The position numbers and the translations under genes are program-made. Shown here piece by piece: positions 16,261 to 25,949 of a DNA stretch of 64,000 nt. This stretch comes from Grimontia indica. GTDB lineage: Bacteria > Pseudomonadota > Gammaproteobacteria > Enterobacterales > Vibrionaceae. Every line of letters starts with the position of its first letter. Within the stretch, counting starts at the first letter, position 1. Where the stretch lies: positions 33,243-97,242 of the forward strand of contig NZ_ANFM02000025.1 of assembly GCF_000333895.2 (NCBI RefSeq), written 5' to 3'. The notes below the pieces were generated by a model that did not search any database, was not told where the DNA came from, and saw nothing but the letters and a program-made list of their open reading frames with translations.

Positions 16261-18939
16261 TTACAGAGAAACAGCGCGACCTTCGCGTTGTTTATCTGCA
16301 CTCAATGCACGCACTTCTACGTTAGCATTGTTGTCAAGAGCTACCGGAGCGACGTAGTCCATCCAAGATTGACCACCATCTACAGAGTATTGCATTGGCA
16401 GACCCGGCATGCTGATGTTCATGTGCAGTTTGCCGTCTTGCATGATGGCGCCTGGAACAGGAATACGGTAGTTGATACCTGACGCATCCAGTTTCGCCAT
16501 TTCGCGCTGACCCATCACATTGGCGAAGCGTGTCCAGTCTTCCAGTTGCGCATCTTTATTAACGTGAGAAGTCTCTTGGTTGAATTGCTTACCCACTTGG
16601 TAATCCAATTCCCAGTCTGCTTTGTGCCATGCACGCTCAGCGGCGGCAATCACACGAGGGAATACCATGTATTCGTATTGCTCATCAGTACGAACGGTTT
16701 CACTCCAAAGTTGTGCAGATAGACCGTGGAAGCCTTCGTTGTGTTCAACGGTACCTTTACCATTGAATCCATTGCCATCGCGATCCACAGACGTTTCTGC
16801 GTTCTGAGGCAGGTTCTCTGGCGCAAACCCAAACATCTTGCGAGTGTCAGTTGCACGGGTTGCCCAGTAGTAACCACGTTCTTTCGGGTCTACTTCGTAT
16901 GGCATATCCATGTACACGTAGTCCGGGTTAGAGACGATCAGGTCGTAACCTTTCGCAGCCCAGTCGTATGCAGATGCATCACCGCCCCAGTAAAGCACAT
17001 CCCAGAAGTTCACACGGGTGTTTTCGGTTTTGAACGCTGAAGCATCTTTTGAATACTTCAGGCCGTCTTGCCATGCCTGGAAGTTCTCAATGCCTTGCTC
17101 AGCAACTGCGCCACTTACTTTCTCCGCAAAGAAGCTTGGTAGGTGACCAAAATCAGACACTACACCTTCTTCGATCAACTTCTGGCACATTGGAGACTTA
17201 GCGAATGGCTTGTCTTGCTGGCTCAGGTCAATATTGCCTTTCCACGCCACCTGATCAGTTGCGTTGTTATCTTGGAAGCCTGCGTTCAGTTTGATGTTCT
17301 TCGCTTCGTCACCACCGAAATGCCAAGTATTCAGCGGCATACCAACAGCGTCATGCATCGCTTTTACTTCAGTGATCACTTTGTTCACGAAGTTCATGGA
17401 CGAGTCCATACATGGGTTGATGAAGCTGCGCTTATCGTAGAACTGAACCGTGGTTACGTTAGACGTATCTAGCGGATCCATCAGACGGAATTCTTCTGCT
17501 TTCGCCAGATCACCCTGCTCTGCATATTTCTGGTAACGCGCTTCCATAGAAACCACGGCCGCACGTGAGTGCGCAGGCATGTCGATTTCTGGGATCACTT
17601 CAATACCGCGTGCTTTCGCATGACGCAGAATTTCCATGTAATCCGCTTTCGAGAAGTAGCCAGAACCAAAGTTGTCAGTGCTTGGGCCTGAACCCAACTG
17701 TGGCAGAAGACATGAGGTTTCGCTCAGGTCGTGGCAGCGGTTTGCGCCTACGTCAGTCAGCTCAGGGAGGCCCGGAATTTCCAAACGCCAGCCTTCATCA
17801 TCCGTCAGGTGAAGATGTAGCTTGTTCAGCTTGTATGCCGCCATTTGATCGATAGTGCGCAACATCGCTTCCTTCGAGTGGAAGTTACGCGCAACATCTA
17901 CCATCACACCGCGGTATTCAAAGCGAGGTGCATCTTCAATCGCTACCCAAGGCAGCATCTCGTCGTCACCGTTGTCCATCAGCGCCAGCATAGATTGCAG
18001 ACCGTAGAATGCACCCACACTGTCGAAGCCCAGCACTTCAACACCACCCGCATTCACTGCCAGTTTGTATGCGCCTGATACTGCTTCTTTGCCTTCAAAC
18101 GCTTTCGCATCAACATTGATGTTCAGCGCGATGTCACCCTCAAGATTCACACCCAGAAGCTCAGCACGCGCTTCGAATGCTGCCAGTTGGTCAGCGTCCA
18201 ATGCGTTGTTGGTTACTGCGAAGCCTGAGGCAATGTGCAGCGCGCCACGCATTTGCTTGGTTTTCAGAGGTGTTGGAATGATAGAGGCTTCAATTGCACC
18301 TTCTGCCAGTGCAGCGACATCGCTGTTTTTCGCATAACGCGAAGCTGCAGTCGCCAGCACGTTGTTATCTTCCGGCGTGCGCTTCCAGTTCTTGCCTTCG
18401 ATCTCTGCCACGTAAGCATCGACGTTTTCTGTGTTCAGCGAAGCAATCGCTTTAGGAATAGCATTACCTGCTGTCACGTATGCACGAGGCATAAAGTCAG
18501 TTTCAAACAGCGTCCAGTACTCTTGAATTAGAGGGATCTCAATGGTTTCGCCAGCAGCAAAGCCATCAAAAGACGCCGTTGGAGTCATCACATAAAGGTC
18601 ACCGGTGATGTGTTCAATCGCGAAATCTTTGTTCTCAACATCCAGAATGACACGAATGCTGTGCAAGTATATTTTCCAGTCGTTGCCGGAAATCGCTTCA
18701 CCGTCGTTAACCACAGTCATCAGGATCTTGTTACAAGACGCCCACTCAGCGCCCATATCCTGACATGCCATGCCTTCCTGTGCACCGTGGTTTGTCTCCA
18801 CGTCATAGCTGATATTCAGCTGAGAAGCCAGTGCATCAACCTTTCCTTGTTGCGCTGCGTCTGACTGCAGAGAACTGCAACCAGCCAGACCTGAAGCAAT
18901 CGCAACAGACAAGATACCCATCTTAAATGTTTTGTTCAT
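16261..18939 (-). CDS. chb: Beta-N-acetylhexosaminidase (chitobiase), lipoprotein
   Basis: This GH20 enzyme cleaves chitobiose and longer chitin oligomers to GlcNAc, the substrate of the neighbouring nagE. The N-terminus is a lipoprotein signal (MNKTFKMGILSVAIASGLAGC) with lipobox LAGC and Cys at 21, so it is probably outer-membrane anchored. The order is then an N-terminal carbohydrate-binding-like region (about 30-190), a small alpha/beta domain, the TIM barrel (from about 330, LHLHLTDDEGWRLEIPG) and a C-terminal Ig-like domain. The catalytic pair is D544-E545 in HFGGDEAKN. The length of 892 is close to the V. harveyi chitobiase. A terminator separates it from nagE, so it needs its own promoter or read-through. 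Confidence 0.96.
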   Translation of the reverse strand: MNKTFKMGILSVAIASGLAGCSSLQSDAAQQGKVDALASQLNISYDVETNHGAQEGMACQDMGAEWASCNKILMTVVNDGEAISGNDWKIYLHSIRVILDVENKDFAIEHITGDLYVMTPTASFDGFAAGETIEIPLIQEYWTLFETDFMPRAYVTAGNAIPKAIASLNTENVDAYVAEIEGKNWKRTPEDNNVLATAASRYAKNSDVAALAEGAIEASIIPTPLKTKQMRGALHIASGFAVTNNALDADQLAAFEARAELLGVNLEGDIALNINVDAKAFEGKEAVSGAYKLAVNAGGVEVLGFDSVGAFYGLQSMLALMDNGDDEMLPWVAIEDAPRFEYRGVMVDVARNFHSKEAMLRTIDQMAAYKLNKLHLHLTDDEGWRLEIPGLPELTDVGANRCHDLSETSCLLPQLGSGPSTDNFGSGYFSKADYMEILRHAKARGIEVIPEIDMPAHSRAAVVSMEARYQKYAEQGDLAKAEEFRLMDPLDTSNVTTVQFYDKRSFINPCMDSSMNFVNKVITEVKAMHDAVGMPLNTWHFGGDEAKNIKLNAGFQDNNATDQVAWKGNIDLSQQDKPFAKSPMCQKLIEEGVVSDFGHLPSFFAEKVSGAVAEQGIENFQAWQDGLKYSKDASAFKTENTRVNFWDVLYWGGDASAYDWAAKGYDLIVSNPDYVYMDMPYEVDPKERGYYWATRATDTRKMFGFAPENLPQNAETSVDRDGNGFNGKGTVEHNEGFHGLSAQLWSETVRTDEQYEYMVFPRVIAAAERAWHKADWELDYQVGKQFNQETSHVNKDAQLEDWTRFANVMGQREMAKLDASGINYRIPVPGAIMQDGKLHMNISMPGLPMQYSVDGGQSWMDYVAPVALDNNANVEVRALSADKQREGRAVSL

Positions 18940-18975
18940 TGTTCATTTTCCCTACGAATAGCCTTAAAAAAGGCC

Positions 18976-19006
18976 CAAAAAAAGCCGACCCCGTTAGAGG
19001 CCGGCT
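18976..19006 (-). terminator. Terminator of nagE
   Basis: On the minus strand AGCCGGCC (19006-18999) pairs with GGTCGGCT (18990-18983), with one G-T wobble, and a run of seven Ts follows. It lies between nagE and chb. Confidence 0.8.
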
Positions 19007-19034
19007 ATGTTGACTGTTTAGTCAGTATTTTTTA

Positions 19035-20525
19035 TTAAGGCAGTTTTACGTCAGACAGGTCTTCAGTAGTGCCGACTTTTTTCATTTCGCCAGCAACGAT
19101 TTCTGCCAGTGGGCCCAGAATAACCTGAAGGTTGTTGGTACCCAGTTTAACAACACCCATCGCACCCAGTGCTTTCAGTGTTTTCTCGTCGATTTGGCTG
19201 CCGTCTTTAACAGTCAGGCGCAGACGAGTAATACATGCATCGATGTTAGTCAGGTTGTCGTGACCACCCAGTGCTTTCAGGTATTGACGAGCCAGAACAC
19301 CAGTTTCTGCTGAACCTTGAACGTCTGAAGAAGTTTCGTCGTCTTCCTCACGACCTGGAGTTGCCAGGTTGAACTTCAGGATAGCTGCACGGAATACGGT
19401 GTAGTAAATAACCGAGAACACCAGACCTTGAGCAATCAGCATGTACCAGTTAACCGCCAGTGGGTTACGGGTAGACAGAACCATATCCACCAGACCTGCA
19501 GAGAAGCCGAAGCCCGCAATCCACTGCATAGATGCTGCGATGTATACAGAGATACCAGTCAGCAGTGCGTGCAGTACGTACAGACCAGGTGCCAGGAACA
19601 TGAATGAGAATTCCAGAGGCTCAGTTACACCGGTGAAGAAAGATGCGAAAGCAGCAGCCAGCATGATAGATGCAACTTTCTCTTTGTTTTCTGGCTTCGC
19701 ACAGTGGTAGATAGCCAGTGCCGCACCTGGCAGACCGAACATCATGATTGGGAAGAAGCCCGCCTGGTACATACCAGTCACACCTACAACACCAGTACCT
19801 TCAGCGATAGACTTAGCACCGCCCAGGAAGTTAGGGATGTCGTTAATACCGGCAACGTCGAACCAGAATACTGAGTTCAGAGCGTGGTGCAGACCAACAG
19901 GGATCAGAAGACGGTTGAAGAACGCGTATACACCCGCACCCAGCTCGCCCATACCTTGAATACCTTCACCGAAGCTTACCAGACCGCCGTATACGGTTGG
20001 CCATACGTACATCAGGATGAACGCGATGAAGATACCAGCAAAAGAGGTCAGGATAGGTACAAGACGCTTACCAGAGAAGAATGCCAGTGCTTTGTGCAGT
20101 TCAACGTGTGAGAAACGGTTGTACAGCTCAGCAGATACGATACCAACCAAGATACCTACAAACTGGTTGTTGATCTTACCGAATGCTGCAGGCACTGCGC
20201 TTGGGTCGATGCCCTGAATTTGCGCAACCGCACCTGGAGACAGCAGCGTGGTCACAACGAGGAAACCAACGAAGCCTGACAGTGCAGCTGCACCATCTTT
20301 ATCTTTAGACATACCGTACGCAACACCAACCGCGAACAGTACAGACATGTTATCGATGATTGCGGCGCCCGCTTTGATCAAGAATGCTGCCAGTGCGCTG
20401 TTCGCACCCCAGCCATTCGGGTCAATCCAGTAACCAACACCCATCAGAATTGCAGCAGCAGGAAGCGTGGCGACTGGCACCATCAGCGCTTTACCTACTT
20501 TTTGGAAATAACCGAGAATATTCAC
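19035..20525 (-). CDS. nagE: N-acetylglucosamine-specific PTS transporter, EIICB components
   Basis: NagE imports GlcNAc and phosphorylates it to GlcNAc-6-phosphate. The EIIC membrane domain covers about residues 1-370, with multiple hydrophobic helices and motifs such as GLHHALNSVFWFD and GVTEPLEFSFMF. The EIIB domain follows from about 410, with the phosphorylated cysteine C431 in NIDACITRLRL. At 496 residues it lacks the EIIA domain fused in E. coli NagE, so a separate EIIA must donate phosphate, as known for Vibrio. The start is GTG (20523-20525) after a GGGGGA site. It is divergent from nagBAC and shares its operator region. Confidence 0.97.
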   Translation of the reverse strand: MNILGYFQKVGKALMVPVATLPAAAILMGVGYWIDPNGWGANSALAAFLIKAGAAIIDNMSVLFAVGVAYGMSKDKDGAAALSGFVGFLVVTTLLSPGAVAQIQGIDPSAVPAAFGKINNQFVGILVGIVSAELYNRFSHVELHKALAFFSGKRLVPILTSFAGIFIAFILMYVWPTVYGGLVSFGEGIQGMGELGAGVYAFFNRLLIPVGLHHALNSVFWFDVAGINDIPNFLGGAKSIAEGTGVVGVTGMYQAGFFPIMMFGLPGAALAIYHCAKPENKEKVASIMLAAAFASFFTGVTEPLEFSFMFLAPGLYVLHALLTGISVYIAASMQWIAGFGFSAGLVDMVLSTRNPLAVNWYMLIAQGLVFSVIYYTVFRAAILKFNLATPGREEDDETSSDVQGSAETGVLARQYLKALGGHDNLTNIDACITRLRLTVKDGSQIDEKTLKALGAMGVVKLGTNNLQVILGPLAEIVAGEMKKVGTTEDLSDVKLP

Positions 20526-20619
20526 CTTTGTTCCCCCTATAGTGGTTCTTTCTCAGATGTGTAATGACAACATGGGACTTTTTTTACTATCCAATGTGAG
20601 TCAGGAGGAGTTTATTCCA

Positions 20620-20641
20620 TTAATTTCGCCCCGCAAATTAA
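20620..20641. promoter_or_regulatory. NagC operator 1 (nagE-proximal)
   Basis: This near-palindrome has arms TTAATTTCGC and GCAAATTAA around a CCC centre, the form of E. coli NagC boxes. It lies 95 bp upstream of the nagE start codon. Its centre (20630.5) is about 94.5 bp from that of operator 2, close to nine helical turns. Confidence 0.7.
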
Positions 20642-20653
20642 AACGGATGCAAT

Positions 20654-20669
20654 TGTGATTATCGTCACT
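20654..20669. promoter_or_regulatory. CRP site in the nagE-nagB control region
   Basis: TGTGA, six bases (TTATCG) and TCACT match the CRP consensus TGTGA-N6-TCACA at 9 of 10 core positions. It sits between the two NagC operators, as in E. coli nagE-nagB. Confidence 0.75.
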
Positions 20670-20714
20670 CAAAACACTACAAGATCGGGTTTTTTGCTAG
20701 CACGCTCATAAAAC

Positions 20715-20735
20715 TTATTTTATGATGAAAACTAA
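20715..20735. promoter_or_regulatory. NagC operator 2 (nagB-proximal)
   Basis: The near-palindrome has arms TTATTTT and AAAACTAA around ATGATG. It lies 56 bp upstream of the nagB GTG, close to a TATAGT -10-like element (20756-20761). A NagC dimer bound here could loop to operator 1. Confidence 0.65.
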
Positions 20736-20790
20736 GATACAAATCCACTATCATGTATAGTCAGAATTTGAATTAACTGAGAGGTGTCCC

Positions 20791-21591
20791 GTGAGACTTA
20801 TCCCGCTACAAACAGCACATGAAGTAGGCCTTTGGTCAGCACGTCATATCGTTGATACAATTAACAAATTTGCCCCAACCGAGGATCGTCCGTTTGTTCT
20901 TGGCCTGCCAACCGGTGGCACCCCTCTGAACACTTATAAGCAACTGATTAATCTTCATAAGCAGGGCGAAGTAAGCTTCAAACACGTTGTGACTTTCAAC
21001 ATGGACGAGTACTGTGGCATCCCAGCTGACCATCCAGAGTCATACCGCAGCTTCATGTACAACAACTTCTTCAACCACATTGATATTCAAGAAGAAAACA
21101 TCAACTTGCTGAACGGTAACGCTGAAGATCACTACGCTGAGTGCAAGCGCTACGAAGATAAGATCAAATCTTACGGCAAAATTAATCTGTTTATGGGTGG
21201 CGTTGGTAACGACGGTCACATCGCATTTAACGAGCCTGCGTCTTCTTTGTCTTCACGCACCCGTATCAAGACACTGACTGAAGACACGCGCATTGCAAAC
21301 TCGCGCTTCTTCGATAACGATATCAACCAGGTACCTAAGCACGCGCTGACGATCGGTGTTGGTACGCTGCTAGACGCTGAAGAAGTAATGATTCTGATCA
21401 CCGGTCACAATAAGTCACTGGCACTGCAAGCAGCTGTTGAAGGTTCAGTAAACCACCTGTGGACTGTATCTGCGCTGCAACTGCATCCTAAAGCGCTGAT
21501 GGTATGTGATGAGCCATCAACTGCTGAGCTGAAAGTGAAGACGGTTAAGTACTTCCAAGAGCTGGAAGCAGAAAACATCAAAAACCTGTAA
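20791..21591 (+). CDS. nagB: Glucosamine-6-phosphate deaminase
   Basis: NagB converts glucosamine-6-phosphate to fructose-6-phosphate and ammonia, the last step of GlcNAc catabolism. At 266 residues it equals E. coli NagB. The catalytic residues fall at identical numbers: D72 (NMDEYCG), D141 and H143 (GNDGHIAF) and E148. The start is GTG, preceded by GAGG. It is the first gene of nagBAC, 15 nt before nagA, controlled by the NagC/CRP region upstream and induced by GlcNAc-6-phosphate (inferred from E. coli). Confidence 0.98.
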   Translation: MRLIPLQTAHEVGLWSARHIVDTINKFAPTEDRPFVLGLPTGGTPLNTYKQLINLHKQGEVSFKHVVTFNMDEYCGIPADHPESYRSFMYNNFFNHIDIQEENINLLNGNAEDHYAECKRYEDKIKSYGKINLFMGGVGNDGHIAFNEPASSLSSRTRIKTLTEDTRIANSRFFDNDINQVPKHALTIGVGTLLDAEEVMILITGHNKSLALQAAVEGSVNHLWTVSALQLHPKALMVCDEPSTAELKVKTVKYFQELEAENIKNL

Positions 21592-21606
21592 GGGAAGGAA
21601 GTATTC

Positions 21607-22743
21607 ATGTACGCACTGACAAACTGCCGAATTTTCACCGGTAGCGAAGTGCTGGATAGTCATGCCGTTGTCGTTTATGGCGGCTTGATCCAGAACATCT
21701 GCCCAGAAAACGACTTGCCAGAGGGCATTGAGACCCGTTCATTGGACGGCGCATTCCTGACTCCTGGTTTCATCGACCTGCAACTGAACGGTTGTGGCGG
21801 TGTAATGTTCAACGACGAAGTGACTGCGGACACCATCCGCACGATGCACTTGGCAAACCTCAAGTCTGGCTGCACCAGCTTCCTGCCTACCCTGATCACA
21901 TCTTCTGACGAAGATATGAAGGCATCTGTCAGTGCGATTCGTGATTACCAAGAGCAGTACGCTAACCAAGCGCTTGGCCTGCACCTGGAAGGTCCTTACC
22001 TGAACGTTGCTAAAAAAGGCATTCACAGCGTGGATTACATCCGCCGTTCTGATGATGCCATGATTGACTTCATCGCGGCTAACGCCGACGTGGTAACGAA
22101 AGTCACGCTGGCACCTGAGCTAACTCCTTCTGAACACATCGAAAAGCTGGCAAAAGCTGGCATCGTGGTATCAGCAGGTCATACCAACGCTAGCTACGTT
22201 GAAGCACGCGAAGGTTTCAAAGCAGGTATTACGTTCGCGACTCACCTTTTCAACGCAATGACCCCAATCGCAGGTCGTGAGCCAGGAATGGTTGGTGCAA
22301 TCTACGATACACCAGAGGTTTACACCGGTGTTATCGCAGACGGTTTCCACGTTGACTATGCAAACATCCGCATTGCACACAAACTCAAGGGTGAAAAACT
22401 TGTTCTTGTTACCGACGCAGCAGCGCCTGCAGGAGCAGACATGGATCACTTTATTTTTGTTGGCAAGAAAGTATATTACCGAGATGGTAAGTGTGTTGAT
22501 GAAAATGGCACGCTTGGCGGTTCGGCATTGACCATGATTGAAGCAGTACAGAACTCTGTCGAACATGTAGGCATCGCTTTGGATGAAGCGGTACGCATGG
22601 CAACCTTGTATCCTGCACGTGCAATCGGCATGGATGACAAGCTTGGCGCTATCAAACAAGGATATGTGGCCAACCTGACCGTGTTCGACCGTGAATTCAA
22701 TGTCAAAGCGACTGTGGTTAACGGCGAATACACATTGAATTAG
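21607..22743 (+). CDS. nagA: N-acetylglucosamine-6-phosphate deacetylase
   Basis: NagA removes acetate from GlcNAc-6-phosphate to give glucosamine-6-phosphate for NagB, and so also sets the level of the NagC inducer. It is an amidohydrolase TIM-barrel of 378 residues. The metal and catalytic residues are E128 (HLEGPYL), H192 (AGHTNA), H213 (THLFNAM) and D270 (VTDAAAPAG). The ATG follows an AAGGAAG site. NagC starts 7 nt after it. Confidence 0.98.
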   Translation: MYALTNCRIFTGSEVLDSHAVVVYGGLIQNICPENDLPEGIETRSLDGAFLTPGFIDLQLNGCGGVMFNDEVTADTIRTMHLANLKSGCTSFLPTLITSSDEDMKASVSAIRDYQEQYANQALGLHLEGPYLNVAKKGIHSVDYIRRSDDAMIDFIAANADVVTKVTLAPELTPSEHIEKLAKAGIVVSAGHTNASYVEAREGFKAGITFATHLFNAMTPIAGREPGMVGAIYDTPEVYTGVIADGFHVDYANIRIAHKLKGEKLVLVTDAAAPAGADMDHFIFVGKKVYYRDGKCVDENGTLGGSALTMIEAVQNSVEHVGIALDEAVRMATLYPARAIGMDDKLGAIKQGYVANLTVFDREFNVKATVVNGEYTLN

Positions 22744-22750
22744 GAAACTT

Positions 22751-23965
22751 ATGACAGGCGGACAAATTGGTAACGTAGATCTGGTTAAACAGCTAAACGG
22801 TGCCGCCGTTTATCGACTCATCGACCAACAAGGGCCGATTTCTCGAATCCAAATTGCTGATGTAAGCAGCCTTGCACCAGCCAGTGTTACCAAAATCACC
22901 CGCCAGTTACTGGAGCGCGGCTTAATCAAAGAAGTCGCGCAACAGGCTTCCACCGGTGGCCGACGAGCCATATCGCTGACCACCGAGTGTGCACCTTTTC
23001 ACTCGTTGGCCGTCCGCCTTGGACGTGATCGCATCGAACTGACCTTGTTCGACCTCGCTGGTAATCCGCTGGCAGAGCATGACGAACCATTCCACTACCC
23101 TAATCAGGACACACTGATTGAAGGGCTGATCTACAAACTTCATACCTTCCTTGCTTCAAACCAAGATGTCGTCAGAGAGCTGATTGCGGTGGCCATTTCC
23201 TTGCCAGGCCTCGTCGATGCTGAAGCGGGTATCGTTGAATACATGCCACATATTACGATTGATAAACTACCGCTGAGTGACTTAATTCGTGATGAGTTTG
23301 GCGTGCAGTGTTTCATTGGAAATGACACCCGTGGTCAAGCATTGGCAGAACATTATTTCGGGGTGAGTAAAAATTACTATGACACCTTGCTGGTGAGTGT
23401 TCATAACGGTGCAGGTGCAGGTATTATCGTTAACGGTCAGGTGTTTCTAGGCTATAACCGTAACGTAGGCGAGATTGGCCACATCCAAATTGATCCGCTC
23501 GGCAAGAAATGTCAGTGCGGCAACTTTGGCTGTTTGGAAACCGTTGCCTCCAACCCTGCGATCATAGAACATGCTCAACAATTATTGGCCCAAGGCCACG
23601 ACAGCATGTTACAAGGCAAGAAAGATTTGAACGTATCAGACATCTGCCGTGCTGCTGTGGCGGGCGATGAGCTGGCACGTCAGGTTCTGGTGAAAGTGGG
23701 TAACCATCTTGGCAAAGCGATCGCCATGACCATCAACCTGTTTAACCCTCAACAAGTGGTTATCTCAGGCGAAATCACGGAAGCGAAGAGCGTTGTTTTC
23801 CCAGCGATTCAACGTTGTATTGAAAACCAATCTCTGCGTACCTTCCATCAGAATCTCCCTATCGTCGCGGCAGGGCTCTCTTCAACGCCAACACTCGGCG
23901 CATTCGCTCTGGTTAAGCGTGCTATGTTGAACGGAGCGTTGCTTCAAAAACTGCTGGAAGACTAA
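22751..23965 (+). CDS. nagC: ROK-family repressor NagC
   Basis: NagC represses the nag genes until GlcNAc-6-phosphate binds. The 404-residue protein has an N-terminal winged helix (about 18-75; SRIQIADVSSLAPASVTKITRQL is the recognition region) and a ROK sugar-binding domain. The ROK zinc motif is CQCGNFGCLE with C254, C256 and C261. It is the last gene of nagBAC and probably autoregulated through the two operators upstream of nagB. In vibrios NagC is also known to control chitin and GlcNAc responses. Confidence 0.96.
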   Translation: MTGGQIGNVDLVKQLNGAAVYRLIDQQGPISRIQIADVSSLAPASVTKITRQLLERGLIKEVAQQASTGGRRAISLTTECAPFHSLAVRLGRDRIELTLFDLAGNPLAEHDEPFHYPNQDTLIEGLIYKLHTFLASNQDVVRELIAVAISLPGLVDAEAGIVEYMPHITIDKLPLSDLIRDEFGVQCFIGNDTRGQALAEHYFGVSKNYYDTLLVSVHNGAGAGIIVNGQVFLGYNRNVGEIGHIQIDPLGKKCQCGNFGCLETVASNPAIIEHAQQLLAQGHDSMLQGKKDLNVSDICRAAVAGDELARQVLVKVGNHLGKAIAMTINLFNPQQVVISGEITEAKSVVFPAIQRCIENQSLRTFHQNLPIVAAGLSSTPTLGAFALVKRAMLNGALLQKLLED

Positions 23966-24009
23966 AAACAAAACTGATGCTGAATTAAGCGCATAGTTTG
24001 CAAAATGTT

Positions 24010-24048
24010 ACAAAGGCAATGCTGGTGACCAGCGTTGCCTTTGTTTTA
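24010..24048 (+). terminator. Terminator of nagBAC
   Basis: A 16-bp stem with one G-T wobble (24010-24025 with 24029-24044) closes a 3-nt loop and ends in TTTGTTTT. Confidence 0.88.
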
Positions 24049-24130
24049 TCATTGCTACCAACTTTTCAGAGTTGATACTCAACATTTCCGTTTTCAGCTC
24101 TCACCTTCTTTCTAGGACGTTTACAGGTTT

Positions 24131-25702
24131 ATGGATTTAGTCATTATTGCGGTCGCATTCATCAGCGGCTTTCTTATGCTCCGCTGTCAAATGCCACCTC
24201 TTGTTGGCTTTCTAATCGCTGGCTTTGCCCTGCATGCAGCGGGTTACACAAGTACGCCTTTGATTCAAACTCTGGCAGATCTCGGTGTCACCCTATTGCT
24301 GTTTACGATCGGCTTGAAGCTCGATGTCAAATCCCTACTGAACAAAGAAATCTGGCTCGGAGCAACGCTCCATAACATGGCAACCACTGCCCTCTTTACT
24401 CTGTGCTTGGTGGCCTTGAAAGCTATTGGCATGTCGACCTTTGCCAGTCTGAATCTAAATGACCTTGCTCTGATTGCTTTCGCACTTTCCTTTTCCAGCA
24501 CCGTTTTTGCCATCAAAGCCCTTCAAGAAAAAGGTGAGATGAACGCAACCTACGGCACACTCGCGATTGGTATCCTCATCATGCAGGATATTTTTGCCGT
24601 GATTTTCTTAACGATTGCCTCAGGTAAAGTGCCGGGTGTTGAAGCACTGTTACTCTTCGCATTACCATTGGCTCGCCCTATCCTTTTCAAGCTATTAGAT
24701 CGCGCGGGGCACGGCGAAGTATTGGTGCTTTATGCTGTATTTCTTGCGCTAGTTGCCGGGGCTGGTTTGTTCGATGCGGTTGGTATGAAGCCAGACCTAG
24801 GTGCCCTTATTCTGGGGATGTTAATGGCAGGCCACGCCCGCGCGTCTGAAATGGCAAAGTCCTTGTTCAACCTAAAAGAACTCTTTTTGGTTTGTTTTTT
24901 CTTGAACATTGGCCTGTCAGAACAACCGACACTTCAAGGCTTTTTCATCGCAGTAATACTTCTCTTCCTTCTGCCGCTTAAAGGCCTTTTGTATTACTTT
25001 ATTTTCAGCGGGTTTAAATTCCGCGTACGCACTTCGCTCTTCGCTACCCTGACTTTGTTTAACTACAGTGAGTTTGGTTTGATCGTTGGCGGTATCGCCT
25101 ACCAGATGGGCATCATGCCTGGCAGCGTATTAGTGGCGATTGCCATTGCTGTTTCTTTGTCTTTCGTTTTGGCTGCACCTCTCAACACCTTCAGCCATAG
25201 AATTTACGCCTATGCGTCTGACAAGCTTCACGACCCCAACCCGAATAAGCTGCACCACAACGACCAACTTATCAGCTTGGGTAACGCTCGAGTCGTTATC
25301 CTTGGAATGGGACGTATCGGCACTGGTGCCTACGACGAACTGTCGGATGATTACCCACAAGCCGTGCTTGGTATCGAAGCACGTGAGGATTCCGTTGAGC
25401 GCCACCGCAGTGAAGGGCGCGACGTCATTCTCGGAGATGCAACGGACCCAGACTTCTGGTCTCGGGTAACTTCTTCAAAGCAAATTGAACTAATCTTGTT
25501 GGCAATGCCAAACAGTCATGCCAATACCATCGCAATGGAGCAAATCAACCAGCTCAACTATAAAGGCAGAGTGGCGGCTATAGCACGTTATGCTGATGAA
25601 CTGGAACAGCTCAAAGCGCTTGGTGTTAATGAGGCCTATAACATTTACCGAGAAGCAGGCTCTGGCTTCGCCCGACATGTAAAAGAGCATATGCCACACT
25701 AG
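24131..25702 (+). CDS. CPA2-family cation/proton antiporter with TrkA-N (RCK) domain
   Basis: This 523-residue inner-membrane protein has a Na+/H+-exchanger domain (about residues 3-365, around 12 helices) and a C-terminal RCK/TrkA-N domain from about 384. The RCK nucleotide-binding loop is VVILGMGRIG. Two-domain proteins of this type (KefB/KefC/YbaL-like) exchange K+ or Na+ for H+ under nucleotide or thiol control, but I cannot assign the ion or ligand. The acidic and polar residues of the transport core lie in LALSFSSTVFAIKALQ and GMKPDLGALILGML. It is a stand-alone gene between two terminators. Confidence 0.88.
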   Translation: MDLVIIAVAFISGFLMLRCQMPPLVGFLIAGFALHAAGYTSTPLIQTLADLGVTLLLFTIGLKLDVKSLLNKEIWLGATLHNMATTALFTLCLVALKAIGMSTFASLNLNDLALIAFALSFSSTVFAIKALQEKGEMNATYGTLAIGILIMQDIFAVIFLTIASGKVPGVEALLLFALPLARPILFKLLDRAGHGEVLVLYAVFLALVAGAGLFDAVGMKPDLGALILGMLMAGHARASEMAKSLFNLKELFLVCFFLNIGLSEQPTLQGFFIAVILLFLLPLKGLLYYFIFSGFKFRVRTSLFATLTLFNYSEFGLIVGGIAYQMGIMPGSVLVAIAIAVSLSFVLAAPLNTFSHRIYAYASDKLHDPNPNKLHHNDQLISLGNARVVILGMGRIGTGAYDELSDDYPQAVLGIEAREDSVERHRSEGRDVILGDATDPDFWSRVTSSKQIELILLAMPNSHANTIAMEQINQLNYKGRVAAIARYADELEQLKALGVNEAYNIYREAGSGFARHVKEHMPH

Positions 25703-25730
25703 GTTTACTTTCTGCCTCCTAACCTTTTTA

Positions 25731-25766
25731 AAGCGCCATTTCACACTTGAAATTGGCGCTTTTTTA
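25731..25766 (+). terminator. Terminator of the antiporter gene
   Basis: AAGCGCCA (25731-25738) pairs with TGGCGCTT (25754-25761), extended by TTTC/GAAA with a bulge, and a T-run follows. Confidence 0.85.
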
Positions 25767-25949
25767 ATCACCACCTAGCCATCATTCACCTAAATGCCGT
25801 ATTTGATAAATTATTTCTAACCACACACTAAGTTTGATATTTTTTTTCTCGTTGTTGCTTGCTTTTTTTATTCAAGTTGGCAAATTGGACACAACACAAA
25901 ATAAAACGCGCCTTTGAAAGGCGGCAGCAGGAAGTTTAGAGAGGGATTT

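Noticed and set aside
25914..25949. Extended asnB start
   Set aside because: It would bury the catalytic Cys2 of the glutaminase domain, which must be N-terminal after Met removal.
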